64,000 nt of DNA from Flaccisagitta enflata (Eukaryota; Chaetognatha; Sagittoidea; Aphragmophora). Below, piece after piece: positions 28,423 through 40,978 of the stretch (within the stretch, counting starts at the first letter, position 1; the number at the start of each line of letters is the position of its first letter). A program made the translations under genes and the position numbers. The notes below the pieces were generated by a model. The model was not told the DNA's origin. It was given only the letters and a program-made list of their open reading frames with translations, and did no database searches. The stretch is from positions 30,566,001 to 30,630,000 of the forward strand of contig OZ231128.1 of NCBI GenBank assembly GCA_965153355.1, read 5' to 3'.

Positions 28423-29730
28423 ATTTTAGTAAGAACATCATTTTTTTTTCGAAAGCCTCATGTTCTTATTTTCAAAATCAAATGAAGCCTTTAATGTTTT
28501 TAGAGGGTTCTAAATCTAAAGTACTATATAAAATTTAGGAAACATAATATATTATTTCTAAGTCAAACTAAATGTATTTCCATTAAATACTGTTAAAACA
28601 AATGCTGAATATCAAAGTCTGGAGATATTTTCATGGTATTTATCTTAAAAATTAAGACACCATGCCCACGAAGCCAACATTTAGGGTATCAAAATAGGAT
28701 TAAATATAAAATAAACATGAGTGAAAATCGAAAAACAAGTGAATAAAATTGATTGAGATAAGACATGCATGATATTTGAAAGCAAAATTTGCATCCACTC
28801 AGCAAGAGACTCAGATTTAGCTTATGTTAATGAAGAAGATTTACTGAAAATTTCTACAAATATCTTTCTTGTCACTGACAAGGGGTTGATCGAAATTATA
28901 AGTTTGCATAGAAAATGAAAAAATGAAAAAACAAAGAACATAGTTCTCTTCCCAAATCGTTTTTAGGGAGAACTATGTTTTTGAAAATGCAAAATTTTTC
29001 TGGTTGTGGCTTTCTTATAATTTTGACCTCAGAGAACAGAAAAAAATGTCAACAAAATTTAACTGAAATTCTTTATTTTCTTGCCATTATCTGTGAGAAT
29101 TGCTTATCAAAAGGCAACTTATAGCATAAAAGATGAAACAGACATACATAACAAGTTTATCCAGTGACAACTTGAGCAATGAAAACATTTGTGGATGGAT
29201 AATTAGTCCATTATTGATGCAAAAGTGGGGTGAAGCACTTCATTTTTCCTTGGCAGATTTGACGTCTTAAGAAATATCTTAATTATACTGAAATTCAAGT
29301 GTTTTGTTAATGTTCTTAAAATATTACCTTAAGCAAAATTTTAATCTCAAGATTTGAAGCTTATGTATGTTCTTAAGATGTTCTTAATTTTTGGGCCTTG
29401 ATGTTCTTATAAACTGGGTTCTTATAAAAAAAAAAAGTGTAAAACATGTCTTCAACATTGTACTGAGGTCCAAAAATTAGACGAAAAGTCCTCGAATCTA
29501 TCTGACATTTGATTTTATCATAAAAAGCAAAGATTGACAAGAAACTAGATGAAATATTCAAGGTATCATTTAAATTTACTCGCCATTTTTTAATGACTTG
29601 AGCTAGAAAAATGCAGTTGGTGGCATTTGGTTGGATATTCGTAGTAGTTTCAGAATCTCACTGATTTTCAAATGATTATTTCATTTTTGATGGAGTTATT
29701 GCTTAAAATGCTTGGCGATATATTTATGCT
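28423..29730. other. No gene recognised
   Basis: AT-rich sequence with one small inverted repeat (AACATAGTTCTC / GAGAACTATGTT, 28937-28983) and a fragment of repeat R1 at its right end (about 29590-29720). Confidence 0.6.
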
Positions 29731-30965
29731 CTAGAGCACTGCTATCTCATATAAGGTTTGGGATAAGAATGACATTAAGAATGGCAAAGAAAAAAAGTAG
29801 ACGCGATCTTTTGACTGTTGATTGCTTCGTTATCAAAAATGCTAGAACCTTTTAATCCTTGACGGTTTTACAGAGCTTCAAAGAGTCTTTCTTTTGAGCT
29901 CCTTCCGATCGTTCTAGCATAAAAAATTTGGAAGTTGTGACAATTTAGAGATAACCTCTCAAAAATCTTATATCTTGCTTCCATCTTTTGTATAGTAACC
30001 GACTTTGTTTTGATACAGCATGTAAACGAAGCAAAATCATGAATTTTGCTTGGTTCCATCTTGTAGAGAATTAAAAATACTTCAATTTCACCATTGATTT
30101 CGTATCATTCATTTAATATTTGCGTTTTACAGAATATGTAAGACAAAAAGTGCCATGTTTTCCGGCGCTGAAATCTGCTCTATTTGGCAATCAAGAATTT
30201 GATTACTGAACTTCAATCTTATGTCATTTCTAAACTAATTGAGCTACAAATTTCTGCTTGGTCTAGATTTGTAGAGTTTTCGAAGCTCTTTTATATGCTC
30301 GTGGATTTTAAGCAAAAAGTATAAGTGGTTTACAAATCATTGATAGATATTGAGCGTCTAATTTTTATATTTGCTATTACTACTTCGCGGTGTTTTTTTT
30401 TTTTGCAAAGGTCATGGATAAACAAACCAAGAACCATCGAGTAGAAAATCTTACTCAAGGCACTTTTTGAAAAGAATGAAAATATCAAGCATTTTAGCTT
30501 TATTTTGCATAGATAATTTTTCAGGTTAGTTTGACGTATATTTTGACAGCATAATGTTAATCCTGATAGAATTCCAATTCATTTGATAGGTCGCACTATA
30601 TGGTTTTCATGAGAAGAAAATTTTTATATTTTGGGCTACCGTTGTAATTTTGTAATGGTGGCTTTAAAAATGAAAATTTCATTTCTTTTGAAAACCATAG
30701 AGTGCGACCTATCAAATGTATTGGATTTTTATCAGGATTAACATTCCACTGTTAGAATATAGGTAAAACCAACGTGAAAAATTGTCTATGCAAAATGAAG
30801 CTAAAAATCCTGTAATTTTCATTTTATAGAAAAACGCCTTGGGAAAGATTTTCTACTTGATGGTTCTTGGTTTGTTTGCCCATGACCTATGCAAAAATGA
30901 AAATAACACGTAAAGTAATGTCATTCTTATCTCAAACCTTATGTGAGACAGTAGTAAGAGCCTAG
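29730..30965. mobile_element. Large imperfect palindromic element
   Basis: Outer arms: 29742-29776 (CATATAAGGTTTGGGATAAG) pairs with 30918-30957. Inner arms: 30400-30640 pair with 30665-30905 (GGTCATGGATAAACAAACCA, GATAGGTCGCACTATATGG). About 600 bp (29777-30375) sits between outer and inner left arms with no partner, so a second insertion interrupted the left arm. No ORF. Terminal motif and target duplication are unclear. Confidence 0.65.
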
Positions 30966-31031
30966 ATAGTGAGAAAATGAGGGATCAAAGATATTTGTCA
31001 AGGAATCAACCCCTGAGCATGCCGGATTTAC

Positions 31032-31204
31032 CTTTTATTTCAGGTAGGTTGTAGTTGGGGTGAACTTTACAGTTTGTTTCTTGTTTCCACCTTCTACGAT
31101 TGAGTTTATCGCAATTACAATTGAAGCCCTTGTCTCTTGAGGTGGGAGTGCAGCGACCATGGTAACATGGCATTTCTTTACACGGCTTCTTCTTGTCGGC
31201 GCAA
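31032..31204 (-). CDS. Mosaic serine protease gene, downstream EGF-type exon
   Basis: 173 nt from acceptor ATATTCATCAG (31205) to donor ATAAAAG|GTAAAT. It reads CADKKKPCKEMPCYHGRCTP and FNCNCDKLNRRRWKQETNC. The first Cys completes the last EGF module of the preceding exon (CTEFWTGR-R-C), and the rest is most of another EGF-like module. Phase 2 in agrees with the donor at 31657. The gene continues to the left; no further exon was recognised. Confidence 0.7.
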
Positions 31205-31656
31205 CTGATGAATATTGATGTCAAATGTAGCGGTTGCTTGAGAGATCAGTCCATCGGTCTGTTAATGGCCGACCCCCCTCCCCCCCGCACTAGGGTGGTC
31301 CGGAATTCGGTCAAATTTTATATATTGATATACTTGGGCCCTTTGCACAAATATCCAATAAAAAAAGGATTTCTCCAAGCCGGGCTGTGAAATCAAACAA
31401 GAAACCTTTTTGGTAAAACCATAAGCTTACTATGGGGATTTTTGCATTGCCATAGGAAGCCTATAGTTTTGCCGACATGGTTTGATCTTCAAACTCAGAC
31501 CTCTCCTTGTAGGAAAACCTTCTAATTTGGTACATTTATGCAATAAAATAGAGTATATCACTTTCTGAAATTTGACCCTTATCCATGAACACCCTACCCC
31601 GCACAGTGAGGCTCGAATATGCGATTTATTAAAGAACGTTAATCATCCTCTCTAAC

Positions 31657-34259
31657 CGTCTTCCAGTCCAAAATTCCGTGCATTCGCAGGTAAACTTTCC
31701 AACTTTGTCCACGCACGTTCCACCATTCAAACAATTCACATTGGCACAATCATCGATATTGACTTGACAGGTTTCTCCTTCAAACCCATAGGGACACAAG
31801 CATTCAAATCTTAGGGATGAGTTGAAATGTCTGCACTTGCCCTCGTTTTGACATGGATTTGGATTACATTTGTCAATTTCACAATGACGGCCCGCGTACC
31901 CGGGTACCTGCGTACCCGGGCCACACTGGCAAGTGTAACCACCGGCTATCTCATCAACGCACTTGGCGCCATTTTGACATGGCTCCAATCGCTCGCAGGT
32001 GGTTCTAGGTTTGTTCTCGCAGCGTCTCCCTTTGAACTGCGAGCCTCTGCAGTCACAATAGAAAGAATTCAACTGAATGGGCTTTTGTGGCAATGTCGAT
32101 CCACTTTCGTAGCACTTTCCTCCATGTAAGCAAGGATTGGATGCGCACTCATTCACGTCAATTTCGCAATTTTTTCCTGTAAGACCCGCGGGACATAGAC
32201 AATGGCCTTTTCTGCAGAGACTACCGTAATTACATGTGACATTAGCACAGAGATTCTCAATGAATTGACATCGTCGTCCCTTGTATCCTGAGGGACAGTG
32301 ACAGTTTTCTTGTCCACTGATGCAGGATCCCCCATTTAGGCACATTGTGGAGATGCATTTCTTGGGCTTTGGATTGCAGATTAGCTCATCGGTTCCGTCT
32401 TTACAGTCGTTTACGCCATTGCAAATGCGACCCTTGCCTATGCAAGCGCCACTTGGGCACTGTAGCTGGTCATTGCCACACATTGTTGGTGAAGATGAAG
32501 GCAGTTTAGAGCCAAGTATTTCAATCAATTTTGGATTTACTTCGGTGAAGCCAAACTCGGTTTCAATTTGGTGGGATTTAGTGTTAATGATTCCATGCAA
32601 GTAGGTTCGACCATTCTGCTGTCTAACAACAACATCTCCCAGCTTGAACGCCCCTTTGCTGTTTGGTTGGTGTGCGCAAGTGTGGGAATTTTCCAATCTT
32701 TTGCAATCGTCGCAAAAACAATAATAATCAGATTCGTCGCAATTACATTCACATTCACAATCGACTGGTTCAACTTTTCCTGCTGTAAGTGGATCCCCCC
32801 AGCTCTTGTCAGTGGTTTCCTTCCAACCAACTGCGATCAACTCTGGAGATGTAGTCGGTGCTGAACCAATGCAAATAGGTCGTAGAAAATCGTTGAATTT
32901 GATCATCTTTTGTAATCGAATGATGACCAATGATTCTTGTTTGAAAATACTTTCTACTTGGTGTGATTGTTGAGAGATACTTGGCAGTTCTGAAGTGATA
33001 AGATATGCTCCATGGTGGATTGAAAAGGAACTGGGGCTATTCTCATCAAATATAGGGTCAGGCGCTGTTAGTATGTGAAGAGAGTCAAGGATGACACCAC
33101 CACATATTGGCTCAATCTTATCTTTATTCTTGTAATATACCACCACCATCCATGGATTTTCAACATAAATGTTTGGGATTCTGGTAGCGTTTGGTGATTG
33201 CAAATGCGTGCCACATATGGTTTCCAATTGGTCACATCCCATTTCATCTTGACCACCTTTGCAATCTTCATTTCCATCACAAACTCTCGGTTGGGAAATG
33301 CACCATCCATTAGGGCATTGAAATTCTTCATCACCGCACATACGCCAGGATGTCGATATTGACTGAAGGCGTTGAAATTTCTCCAACTGAGCATAGATCC
33401 ATGGAAGATGAGGTTCAACACGGGCGTAGACACCCGGAGGTGTTCCATGTTTTCCACAGTCGGCGGCCCTGACTCCCCAACTCACAATACCAATTTGTTT
33501 ATGACGGCCATCCTGTTCCATGGAAACCAAGGGGCCTCCAGAATCCCCCTCGCAACTGTCAACCAAACCACCGCCAGCGCAAATTGTTGTATCATCGATA
33601 GTTTGGTAGATTTGCACACTCGATGGATTACTCTCTCTATATGCCTGCCATTGCTCCTGGCAATCGCTGGTTGCGATCAAGGGAACACCAGCAATTCTAA
33701 GTTTGTTTGAAATCACTGTATCATCTCTATCAATAACTCTCATTATGCCCCATCCAGAGACCAGCGCATGCCTCTGCGTCGTTGAATAAGGATTTGATCC
33801 CATTTCTGGCAAACAGACAGGAATCACATAAGCGTTGAAATAAATCTTGTCAACTGTGCGCAAAATCGCGATGTCATTTTCCTTTTTGTCATGATGGTAG
33901 TCCTCGTGCTCAAAGACTTCGGCGATTCGGTGAGTCTGAGCTGAAGTCTCGCCACTCTGTAGGTCCGTTTTGCCAAGAAGTATCCGCAAACTGGCAAAAT
34001 TTCTTCTTTTTTTAAAACAATGAGCCGCTGTCAGAATGTGGTGATCATCGATCACGCTTCCTCCACAGATATGCATATTCTTGAAATTTTCGTCAATGAT
34101 GGAGGCTTGCCATGGACAGGCACCTTTGAGACAGTTTTGTCCGCCCACTACACGAGCCGATGACGCATCATTGGTGACTATTTGCTCGTACGTTGGTTTG
34201 CCACAAATTTCTTTGATTGATGGCTCGCCAACAGAATGCACCAACTGCAGTTCTTTGAC
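31657..34259 (-). CDS. Mosaic S1 serine protease with inactive second protease domain, LDLa and EGF modules (main exon)
   Basis: One 2.6-kb exon of about 867 codons between acceptor ATTCTTTCTAAG (34260) and donor AGACG|GTTAGA (31656). Counting from the TTG at 34244: an activation site R31|VVGG, then a trypsin-like domain with H75 (LTAAHC), D124 (NDIAIL) and S235 (GDSGGP). D229 in the S1 pocket predicts cleavage after Arg/Lys. Then come LDLa (about 303-337), a second S1-like domain from about 345 that has lost the AHC histidine (LTAPDP) and the GDSGGP serine, with a Cys-rich insert, then a second LDLa and five to six EGF modules. It is a secreted, clotting- or complement-cascade-like protein. 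The second protease domain is a pseudoenzyme. No close named orthologue can be claimed. Confidence 0.88.
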
Positions 34260-34358
34260 CTTAGAAAGAATAGGATTCTTAGGTGATACTTTTTATTAGA
34301 AATTCGAGAAAGCTTTTCCATGCCCATGTCAATAACTCTTTGTTTGCATTCAGTTTAC

Positions 34359-34541
34359 CTGGATATAGTTTTCTTGTTCTAATTTTGAGTCGTCCCTCTC
34401 AAAAATAAGTCGGAAGCAATCAAAGGCTCCTGTGTGTGCAACACTGTGTTCTCTGAATTTGTACGCTTGGAAGTTGGTAGACTTTCTGGGGCGATGGAGC
34501 AAAGTCCAAGAGGCACTTCTTCCTTGGCATGTTTTTCCCAT
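34359..34541 (-). CDS. Mosaic serine protease gene, upstream exon
   Basis: Ends at donor TATATCCAG|GTAAAC in phase 0, matching the next exon across a 99-bp intron. It reads SWTLLHRPRKSTNFQAYKF and GAFDCFRLIFERDDSKLEQE, then NYIQ continuing as VKELQLVHSVGEP. The F-R-L-I-F ... I-Q-V-x-E-L-Q-L pattern suggests the last strands of a discoidin-like beta-sandwich (inference). The right boundary is uncertain; 34541 is the first in-frame ATG, not a proven exon start. Confidence 0.5.
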
Positions 34542-34885
34542 TGCACCTTTTTTATGAGTGAATCACATAAACAAATGGCTGGCACAAAAAATGGCATCTG
34601 AATGATGAATAAATGACAAATATTGAAGCCTGAATCTAATTAGGTACAAGAGCCTAAAAGCGATTGGGTACTTAGATGTTGGAAATAGATACGGTTGAGC
34701 TTCACTAGAGCGCATTCCAAGGGACTGAGCAATATTTTGCCTTATAGTGAAGCCGTATTGCCAATATAGAAATAACTACAAAATCCCTTATGGGACTCTG
34801 AGTAGTATGCCCTTACAGGCGGGCATACCTTAACAATAAAGGCGGCTAATCGCCGTAGGAAAAAAGTCGTAAATGCTGGGAGGAA

Positions 34886-35061
<176 letters not shown>

Positions 35062-35805
35062 TAGAGCACGGCTATCTTTAAAGAGCGTGTGTCTCTAGGG
35101 GGTGTAACGCGGCGCCCTGAGAGTACAAAGTTTCAGTGCCTAGAAAAATCTCAGAATCTCAGTGCCCAAAATTCTGTGCCCCACAAAACAGTAGTATTAT
35201 CTTCAAAATCAAAATGTTTCCACCTTTGAATCCAGATCAATTATTGACTAACCATCATGTATCAGTTGAATAAAAACAGATCAATATTCAATGTGGGCTT
35301 CCTCTAACTGAATTTTAGGTCGACATTTTTGGAGAAGTAATTCATAGTGCCTCTGGAGGCTAGAGTTTGGAGTTTCAAACAAAATCATTTAGTGGCATAT
35401 AACGGAAGTATAATTGAGATCACATGCATTGTAGGTTGCATATAAGTGTTTTTAGCCAAAAAAACGCTTTTCAACGTTTTTTTAGTAGTATTACAATCAC
35501 TACTATTCTTTCAGATGAAATGAGTTTCCCAGTGCCTGTGATGCATCGTTGAATCTTTAGGAAAATACTTGAGCAAAGCATGATAGTAATGAAATGAACA
35601 ACATTTATCGTACAAGAACAAAGCAAGTACAAAGGGACGGTGTGGATTTCAGCAACAAGAGCAAAAGCATGGTAGTGTTTTTTCATTCATATGTTCTCAT
35701 TTGCTTTTCATAAAAGAAAATAGAAATTTTGTTGCTATTTTCAAGTTATGGATTAAGATTATTAAGAGCATGGCCATCAACGTGATATCTCCTTTTTGTT
35801 ACAGG

Positions 35806-35889
<84 letters not shown>

Positions 35890-35947
35890 ATGAGCATGAG
35901 CATGAGCATGCGGGGTAAAACATGAGTGATTTGAAAATTATTGACTC

Positions 35948-37685
35948 TTTTTTAGTCGCGTGCACGCGACTCTATAACCCGCTCTGTCGGTCCGTCTGTT
36001 GGTCTGTCCGTCCGTCCGTCCGTCCGTCCGTAACACTTTGCTTTTTTTTGTCGTTTTACATCATTTTAGGGTATTTTATGTCATTTTAAGTCATTTTAAA
36101 ACATTTTAAGTCATTTCCAGTCATTTTCAGTTAATTTTAGTCACATAAGTCATTTTGTCATTTTTTGTCATTTTTGTCATTTTATGTTATTATAAGTCAT
36201 TTTAAGTCATTCTTAGTCTTTCTAAGTTATTTTAAGTCATTCTAAGTCATTCTAAGTCATTCTAAGTCACTCAAAGTTATTTTTTGGCTTTTGAAGTTTT
36301 TGGTAACACTTTGCTTTTTTGCGTCGTTTTTGGTCAATTTGGGTTGTCTGGAGTTATTTTGAGTCATTTTTTTGTTGTTTTTGGTCATTTTTGGTTGCTT
36401 TTGGTCATTTTTGGTTGCTTTTAGTCATTCTTGGTCATTTTTGATCATTTATGTCACTTAGTTCATTTAAGTCATTTGTGTCATTTATGGGCATTTCAAG
36501 TAGTCTTAGGTCTTTTTAAGTCATTTTGGAACATTTCAGGTCATTTTTTGTCATTTAACATAGTTTTTTGGTTTTTGGTTTTTTTTTTTGGTTTTTGGTT
36601 TTTTGGTTTTTTGGTTTTTTGGTTTTGGGTTTTTGGTTTTTGGTTTTTTTTTTCTTTTTTTTTTGGTCATTTATGTTTTTTGGTATGTTATGGTCATTTA
36701 TGACTTTTGGTATGTTTTTGTAATATATGTCATTTCAAGTCTGCTGTTTAAGTCTGCTGGTTTAAGTCTGCTGGTTTGAGTCTGCTGTTTTAAGTCTGCT
36801 GTTTTAAGTCTGCTGATTTAAGTCCGCTGGTTTAAGTCCGCTGGTTTAAGTCCGCTGGTTTAAGTCCGCTGGTTTAAGTCCGCTGGTTTAGGTCGGCTGG
36901 TTTAAGTCAGCTGATTTAGCTCTGCTGGTTAAGGTCTGCTGGTTAAGTCTGCTGGTTTAAGTCTGCTGGTTTAAGTCTGCTGGTTTAAGTCTGCTGGTTT
37001 AAGTCTGCTAAAAGTCTGCTGGTTTAAGTTGGCTGGTTTGCTGGCTGGTTGGTTATTGTTTGTTGGTTGTTTAAGTCTGCTGGTTTAAGTCTGCTGGTTT
37101 AGATCTGGTTGTCTTCTGGTTTAAGTCTGCTGGTTTAAGTTGGTTTAAGTCTGCTGGTTTAAGTCTGGTTTATGTCTGCTTGTCTGCTGGGTTCAAGTCT
37201 GCTGTTAAGTCTGCTGGTTTGGGTTGGTTTCAGTCCAGGTTTAAGTCTGGTTTAAGTCTGGTTTAAGTCTGGTGTAAGTCTGGTTTAAGTCTGGTTTAAG
37301 TCTGGTTTGAGTCTGGTTTGAGTCAGGTTTAAGTCTGGTTTGATTCTGGCTTGAGTCTGGTTTAAGTCTGGTTAAAGTCTGGTTTAAGTCTGGTTCATGT
37401 TTGATTTATGTCCGGTTTAAGTCTGGTTTAGATCTGGTTTATGTCTGGTTTAGGTCTGGTTTAGGTCTGGTTTTGGTCTGGTTTAGGTCTGGGTTAATTC
37501 TGGTTTGAGCCTGGTTTGAGTCTGGTTTGAGCCTGGTTTGAGTCAGGTTTAAGTCTGGTTTGAGTCTGGTTTGGTTCTGGTTTGGGTCTGGTTTAAGTCT
37601 GATTTTTGATAAAAAGATAAAATAAGGAGTCAGGTCAGTTCAATCATTTTTGTCCTGCACGCGACTTATAGGTGTTGGCCTTGTT
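35948..37685 (+). mobile_element. Giant HINE-like element with expanded internal minisatellites (copy 17)
   Basis: Left end AGTCGCGTGCACGCGACTCT and (GTCCGTCC)n as in the short copies. Right end GCACGCGACTTATAGGTG then TTGGCCTTGTT. The 1.6 kb in between consists of three successive minisatellites: AGTCATTTTA-type (36060-36550), TTTGGTTTTTGG-type (36565-36670) and (TTAAGTCTGCTGG)n grading into (TTTAAGTCTGG)n (36740-37610). Shorter relatives with the same right end occur at 42690-42871 and 47361-47816. Confidence 0.75.
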
Positions 37686-38120
37686 CATGCTACACAGGGC
37701 CCGAAATTAGGATCAATGAAGAATATTGATCTTTAAGAAAAAAGGGAAAAAAGCAAAAAAAGAAGATTTAAAAAATCATAGCTCCAAAACTATCGATCAC
37801 ACAGAATTCTGCTTGGCGTCATCTAAAAGAGGATAATTAGATTTTTCTTAATCTTAGTTGTTAATTTCATGCGTAGCACCATTCGGGCTCAAAAAAATGA
37901 TCAACTTCCTCAAAAGACTCATGAGAAAATGGAAATCCAAATTCCTCCGCAGGTCTCAAAAAGCCGAAGGTATTGTTTGACTTTTTTCCAAATTAGCCGG
38001 TGCGCTCTAGCTGTGCTCCACTACTGCAATATCCATTTCGTTGTATAGTTTTTCGGTGCTATTTTGATTGATTATCATCTGCAAGTCTTCACATATCTAT
38101 GATTAAACAATAACAAATAC

Positions 38121-38349
38121 CTTCCAATCTGTAGACAATATTCCTGCTGATATTGAGTGAATATTTGGTGACATGAGTCGGCGCTGTAAAGTTGGTTATC
38201 ACCAGTTGATGAGGCAGAGGCACGGAACCATGGAAGATGTAATCTGCCGATTTTGCCTTGATGTCATCAGTAATGACTGTCTCGCTCAATTCTGGCAGAT
38301 GTTCCCATAATTGCACTTGCCGAATGACTTGGCTGTTGGCTTCCATCGC
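38121..38349 (-). CDS. Putative exon of an unrecognised gene
   Basis: A strong acceptor (TTTTTTCTTGCTTTGACAG, at 38350) and donor (TTGGAAG|GTATTT) enclose 76 open codons: ANSQVIRQVQLWEHLPELSE, ADYIFHGSVPLPHQLVITNF, TAPTHVTKYSLNISR. The composition and alternating hydrophobics suggest a secreted beta-rich domain. It could be a 5' exon of the serine protease gene 3.6 kb downstream on the same strand, separated by the giant repeat element, but no link is visible. Confidence 0.45.
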
Positions 38350-38693
38350 CTGTCAAAGCAAGAAAAAACTGTTTGTACTACCATTGAAAACAGCAATTGC
38401 AAAAGAGGTTGATAATTTCTGGTCAATTTCTTCTATTTTTGAGCATGTTTATCTCCATTTGTGAATTTTCCATTAATGATCAATAATCACTGGGCACGAG
38501 TTTCGTTTCAAAAATCTGTTTTTCATTTTCTCTTTAATCTACTTACTACATGGATCAAAAGTCTTCGTCCACCTTGGGAAAAAGATAAACAATTCACCAA
38601 AAACCAACAAGTTTTTTTTCAGATTTTCAATCAAAGTATCATATTGTTTAAAACACCTCATTCCCGATAAAAGGTTGGCTGAATGATCCAGTT

Positions 38694-38765
38694 TTCAGGT
38701 GCGACAAAGCACCTCTATAATCGGCTGTGTCCGTTGGTCGGTCTGTTGGTCTGTTGGTGACGCAA
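38694..38765 (+). mobile_element. Diverged HINE-like left-end fragment (copy 18)
   Basis: GGTGCGACAAAGCACCTCTA resembles the left hairpin with different arms and is followed by GTCGGTCTGTTGGTCTG. Confidence 0.4.
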
Positions 38766-38932
38766 TTGTTCGACGATCCACATATCACACTCAACTGAAT
38801 CGCGAATTAGAATGAGATTCGAATCTCTGGATAAAATCCGTCTATGGAAATCACTTTTACAGTAAACGTGAAGATGTCGAGAAAATGACCTCGGTGATTT
38901 CACTGATTTTTTTTCTATTTTCAATCGGCATA

Positions 38933-39134
38933 ATGTCTTACTACTTTAATTGTGTGCCGTGTAATCTCAATTTTGATGATGAAGACGCTTTCAAATCTCA
39001 TGCAAGTAGAAGAAACATCGTGACCTCCAGCCATCAACAAGGACTGATTGATTCACCAGCTGAGACTCCATGTAATGCGCGTGTAACTTGTCGCAATTGT
39101 CTCCGAAGTTACGAGAAGATAAAAGGATGGAAAG
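38933..39134 (+). CDS. Zinc-finger/transposase-like gene, exon 1
   Basis: ATG at 38933 begins MSYYFNCVPCNLNF. Donor GGAAAG|GTGATA at 39134 leaves phase 1. The exon encodes a first C-x2-C...H finger (CVPCNLNFDDEDAFKSH) and the C-x2-C half of a second (CRNCLRSYEKIKGW), whose His and Cys come from exon 2. The seven exons (202, 149, 60, 63, 39, 2410 and 1079 nt) sum to 4002 nt, exactly 1334 codons. All junction phases agree, which strongly supports the model. The predicted product has nucleic-acid-binding fingers, a long repeat and a transposase-like C-terminal half; either a domesticated transposon or an intron-bearing element would fit. Confidence 0.68.
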
Positions 39135-39584
39135 GTGATAAATAAAAGCTCATTTCTAATAGCGTGTCCTGTTTTTTTTTTCAGTTTTTGTATGTTTTGT
39201 GACTGTGAGTTACTATGTAAGACGATCACTTCCTCAGCCCCTTGGTTTGCCCGTCCGTTGGTCAGTAAGACTGCTTATTCAGTGCATTCGAGCTATATCA
39301 GCCTCACAAAAACAACAACAATAACATAGACCTCAACAGCAACACTAACAACAACATCTAGAAAAAAAACGGCAACGTAAAATGAGGTGCGAGCGTAAGT
39401 CTGATCGTTTGCACATTTGCGCATTTGCGCGTCTGCGTGCATATGTGTTTATGTATGTCTATGTATGTTCATGTGTGTTTATGTGTGTTCATGTGTGTTC
39501 ATGTATGTTTGTGTTCGTGTTCGTGTCCGTGTTTGTGTGTGTGTGTGTGTCCGTGTTTGTGTGCGTGTGTGTGTTCGTGTGTGT

Positions 39585-39710
<126 letters not shown>

Positions 39711-39899
39711 GTGAGTTTACACGCACAGGATGTGGATACGACACCTTGTTTTTCCCTTAGTTTCTAGATGCGACCGGCAGGAACACATCTCTTTTTAGAG
39801 GGTGTGTCTGTTCGTCTGTTTGTCCGTTCATCTATTCTCGGTCCATTCTTCGTCCAAATTTACAAAAGCATTAAGATGTTTTTCTTTGGGTTGTCCCAG

Positions 39900-40048
39900 A
39901 ACATCTTCAAAAAGATCGATGCTTCATACTGGTGACAACGTTAGAGGGGAACATTTGCAAGGAGTGTGGTCGGTCTTTCTGCAAAGAGTCCGCCCTTCGT
40001 CATCACGAGTCTCTTCGTCAAAAGAACAACAAATGTCCAAGTCTTGCT
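39900..40048 (+). CDS. Zinc-finger/transposase-like gene, exon 2
   Basis: Acceptor TTTGGGTTGTCCCAG and donor CTTGCT|GTAAGC. It completes the second finger (EHLQKDRC; spacing C-x2-C-x12-H-x5-C across the junction) and encodes a third, CKECGRSFCKESALRHHES. Phase 1 in, 0 out. Confidence 0.68.
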
Positions 40049-40119
40049 GTAAGCGAAATTTAAGGGTATTTTCCACTGATACGCACTACCGATTTAGTTT
40101 TTGAATATCATAAAACCAA

Positions 40120-40165
40120 TTTTTAGTCATGTGCTCACGACCGAATAACCCGTATGTCCTTCAAT
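40120..40165 (+). mobile_element. HINE-like left-end fragment (copy 19)
   Basis: TTTTTAGTCATGTGCTCACG, then AATAACCCGTATGTCC. Strongly diverged. Confidence 0.35.
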
Positions 40166-40752
40166 ATGTTGGCCCATCGGTTGTTAACACTTAGTCATTT
40201 TATCAGTCAGTTTGTCCCTCCGTCACTCCATATATGTCTCATATCTAGCACCAAATTCATTACACGTGGAGACACATTCCGGACGCATCGTTGCCTGGTC
40301 TGCTTTGTTATCTTAGTTATCTTTTGATACAACCTAGGGTTTGTTCCCATACAGCGTGAATGTCATGTGAACATGAGAAGTGGAACAATATCCCTCCCAT
40401 ATGTGACATATAAAACAGGCCAGAATGTGACACTTAGAATGATGATCATTATTTGCAGGCCTTTTTTTAGAGCAAGCCCGCGAGCCCGTGGCTCCCTATT
40501 TTGGTGTCGGGCTCTCACTTTTTGCTGGCCCTGAGCCCGGCGGGCTCTCTGTGATTTGGTGACACATTTTAGACCCAAGTGGATTTGACCATTTTTGTAA
40601 AATTTCAAGGGCGCATACTGTTTACAAGTTGAGAGTTATTCAAAAGTAATAAGTCAGAAAGCAAATGTAGTTCCTCAACGTCTCTTTTTAGAAATGTGAG
40701 CAGCTAATAGATAAATGAGCTTCTCCACTGAATCTATTGATCCATTCGTTGA

Positions 40753-40955
<203 letters not shown>

Positions 40956-40978
40956 GTATTTCTGTTTACAGAGGTACA

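Noticed and set aside
32537-33710. Other-frame ORFs over the serine protease exon
   Set aside because: The protease frame has intact catalytic motifs and dozens of modular cysteines; the others are shadows.
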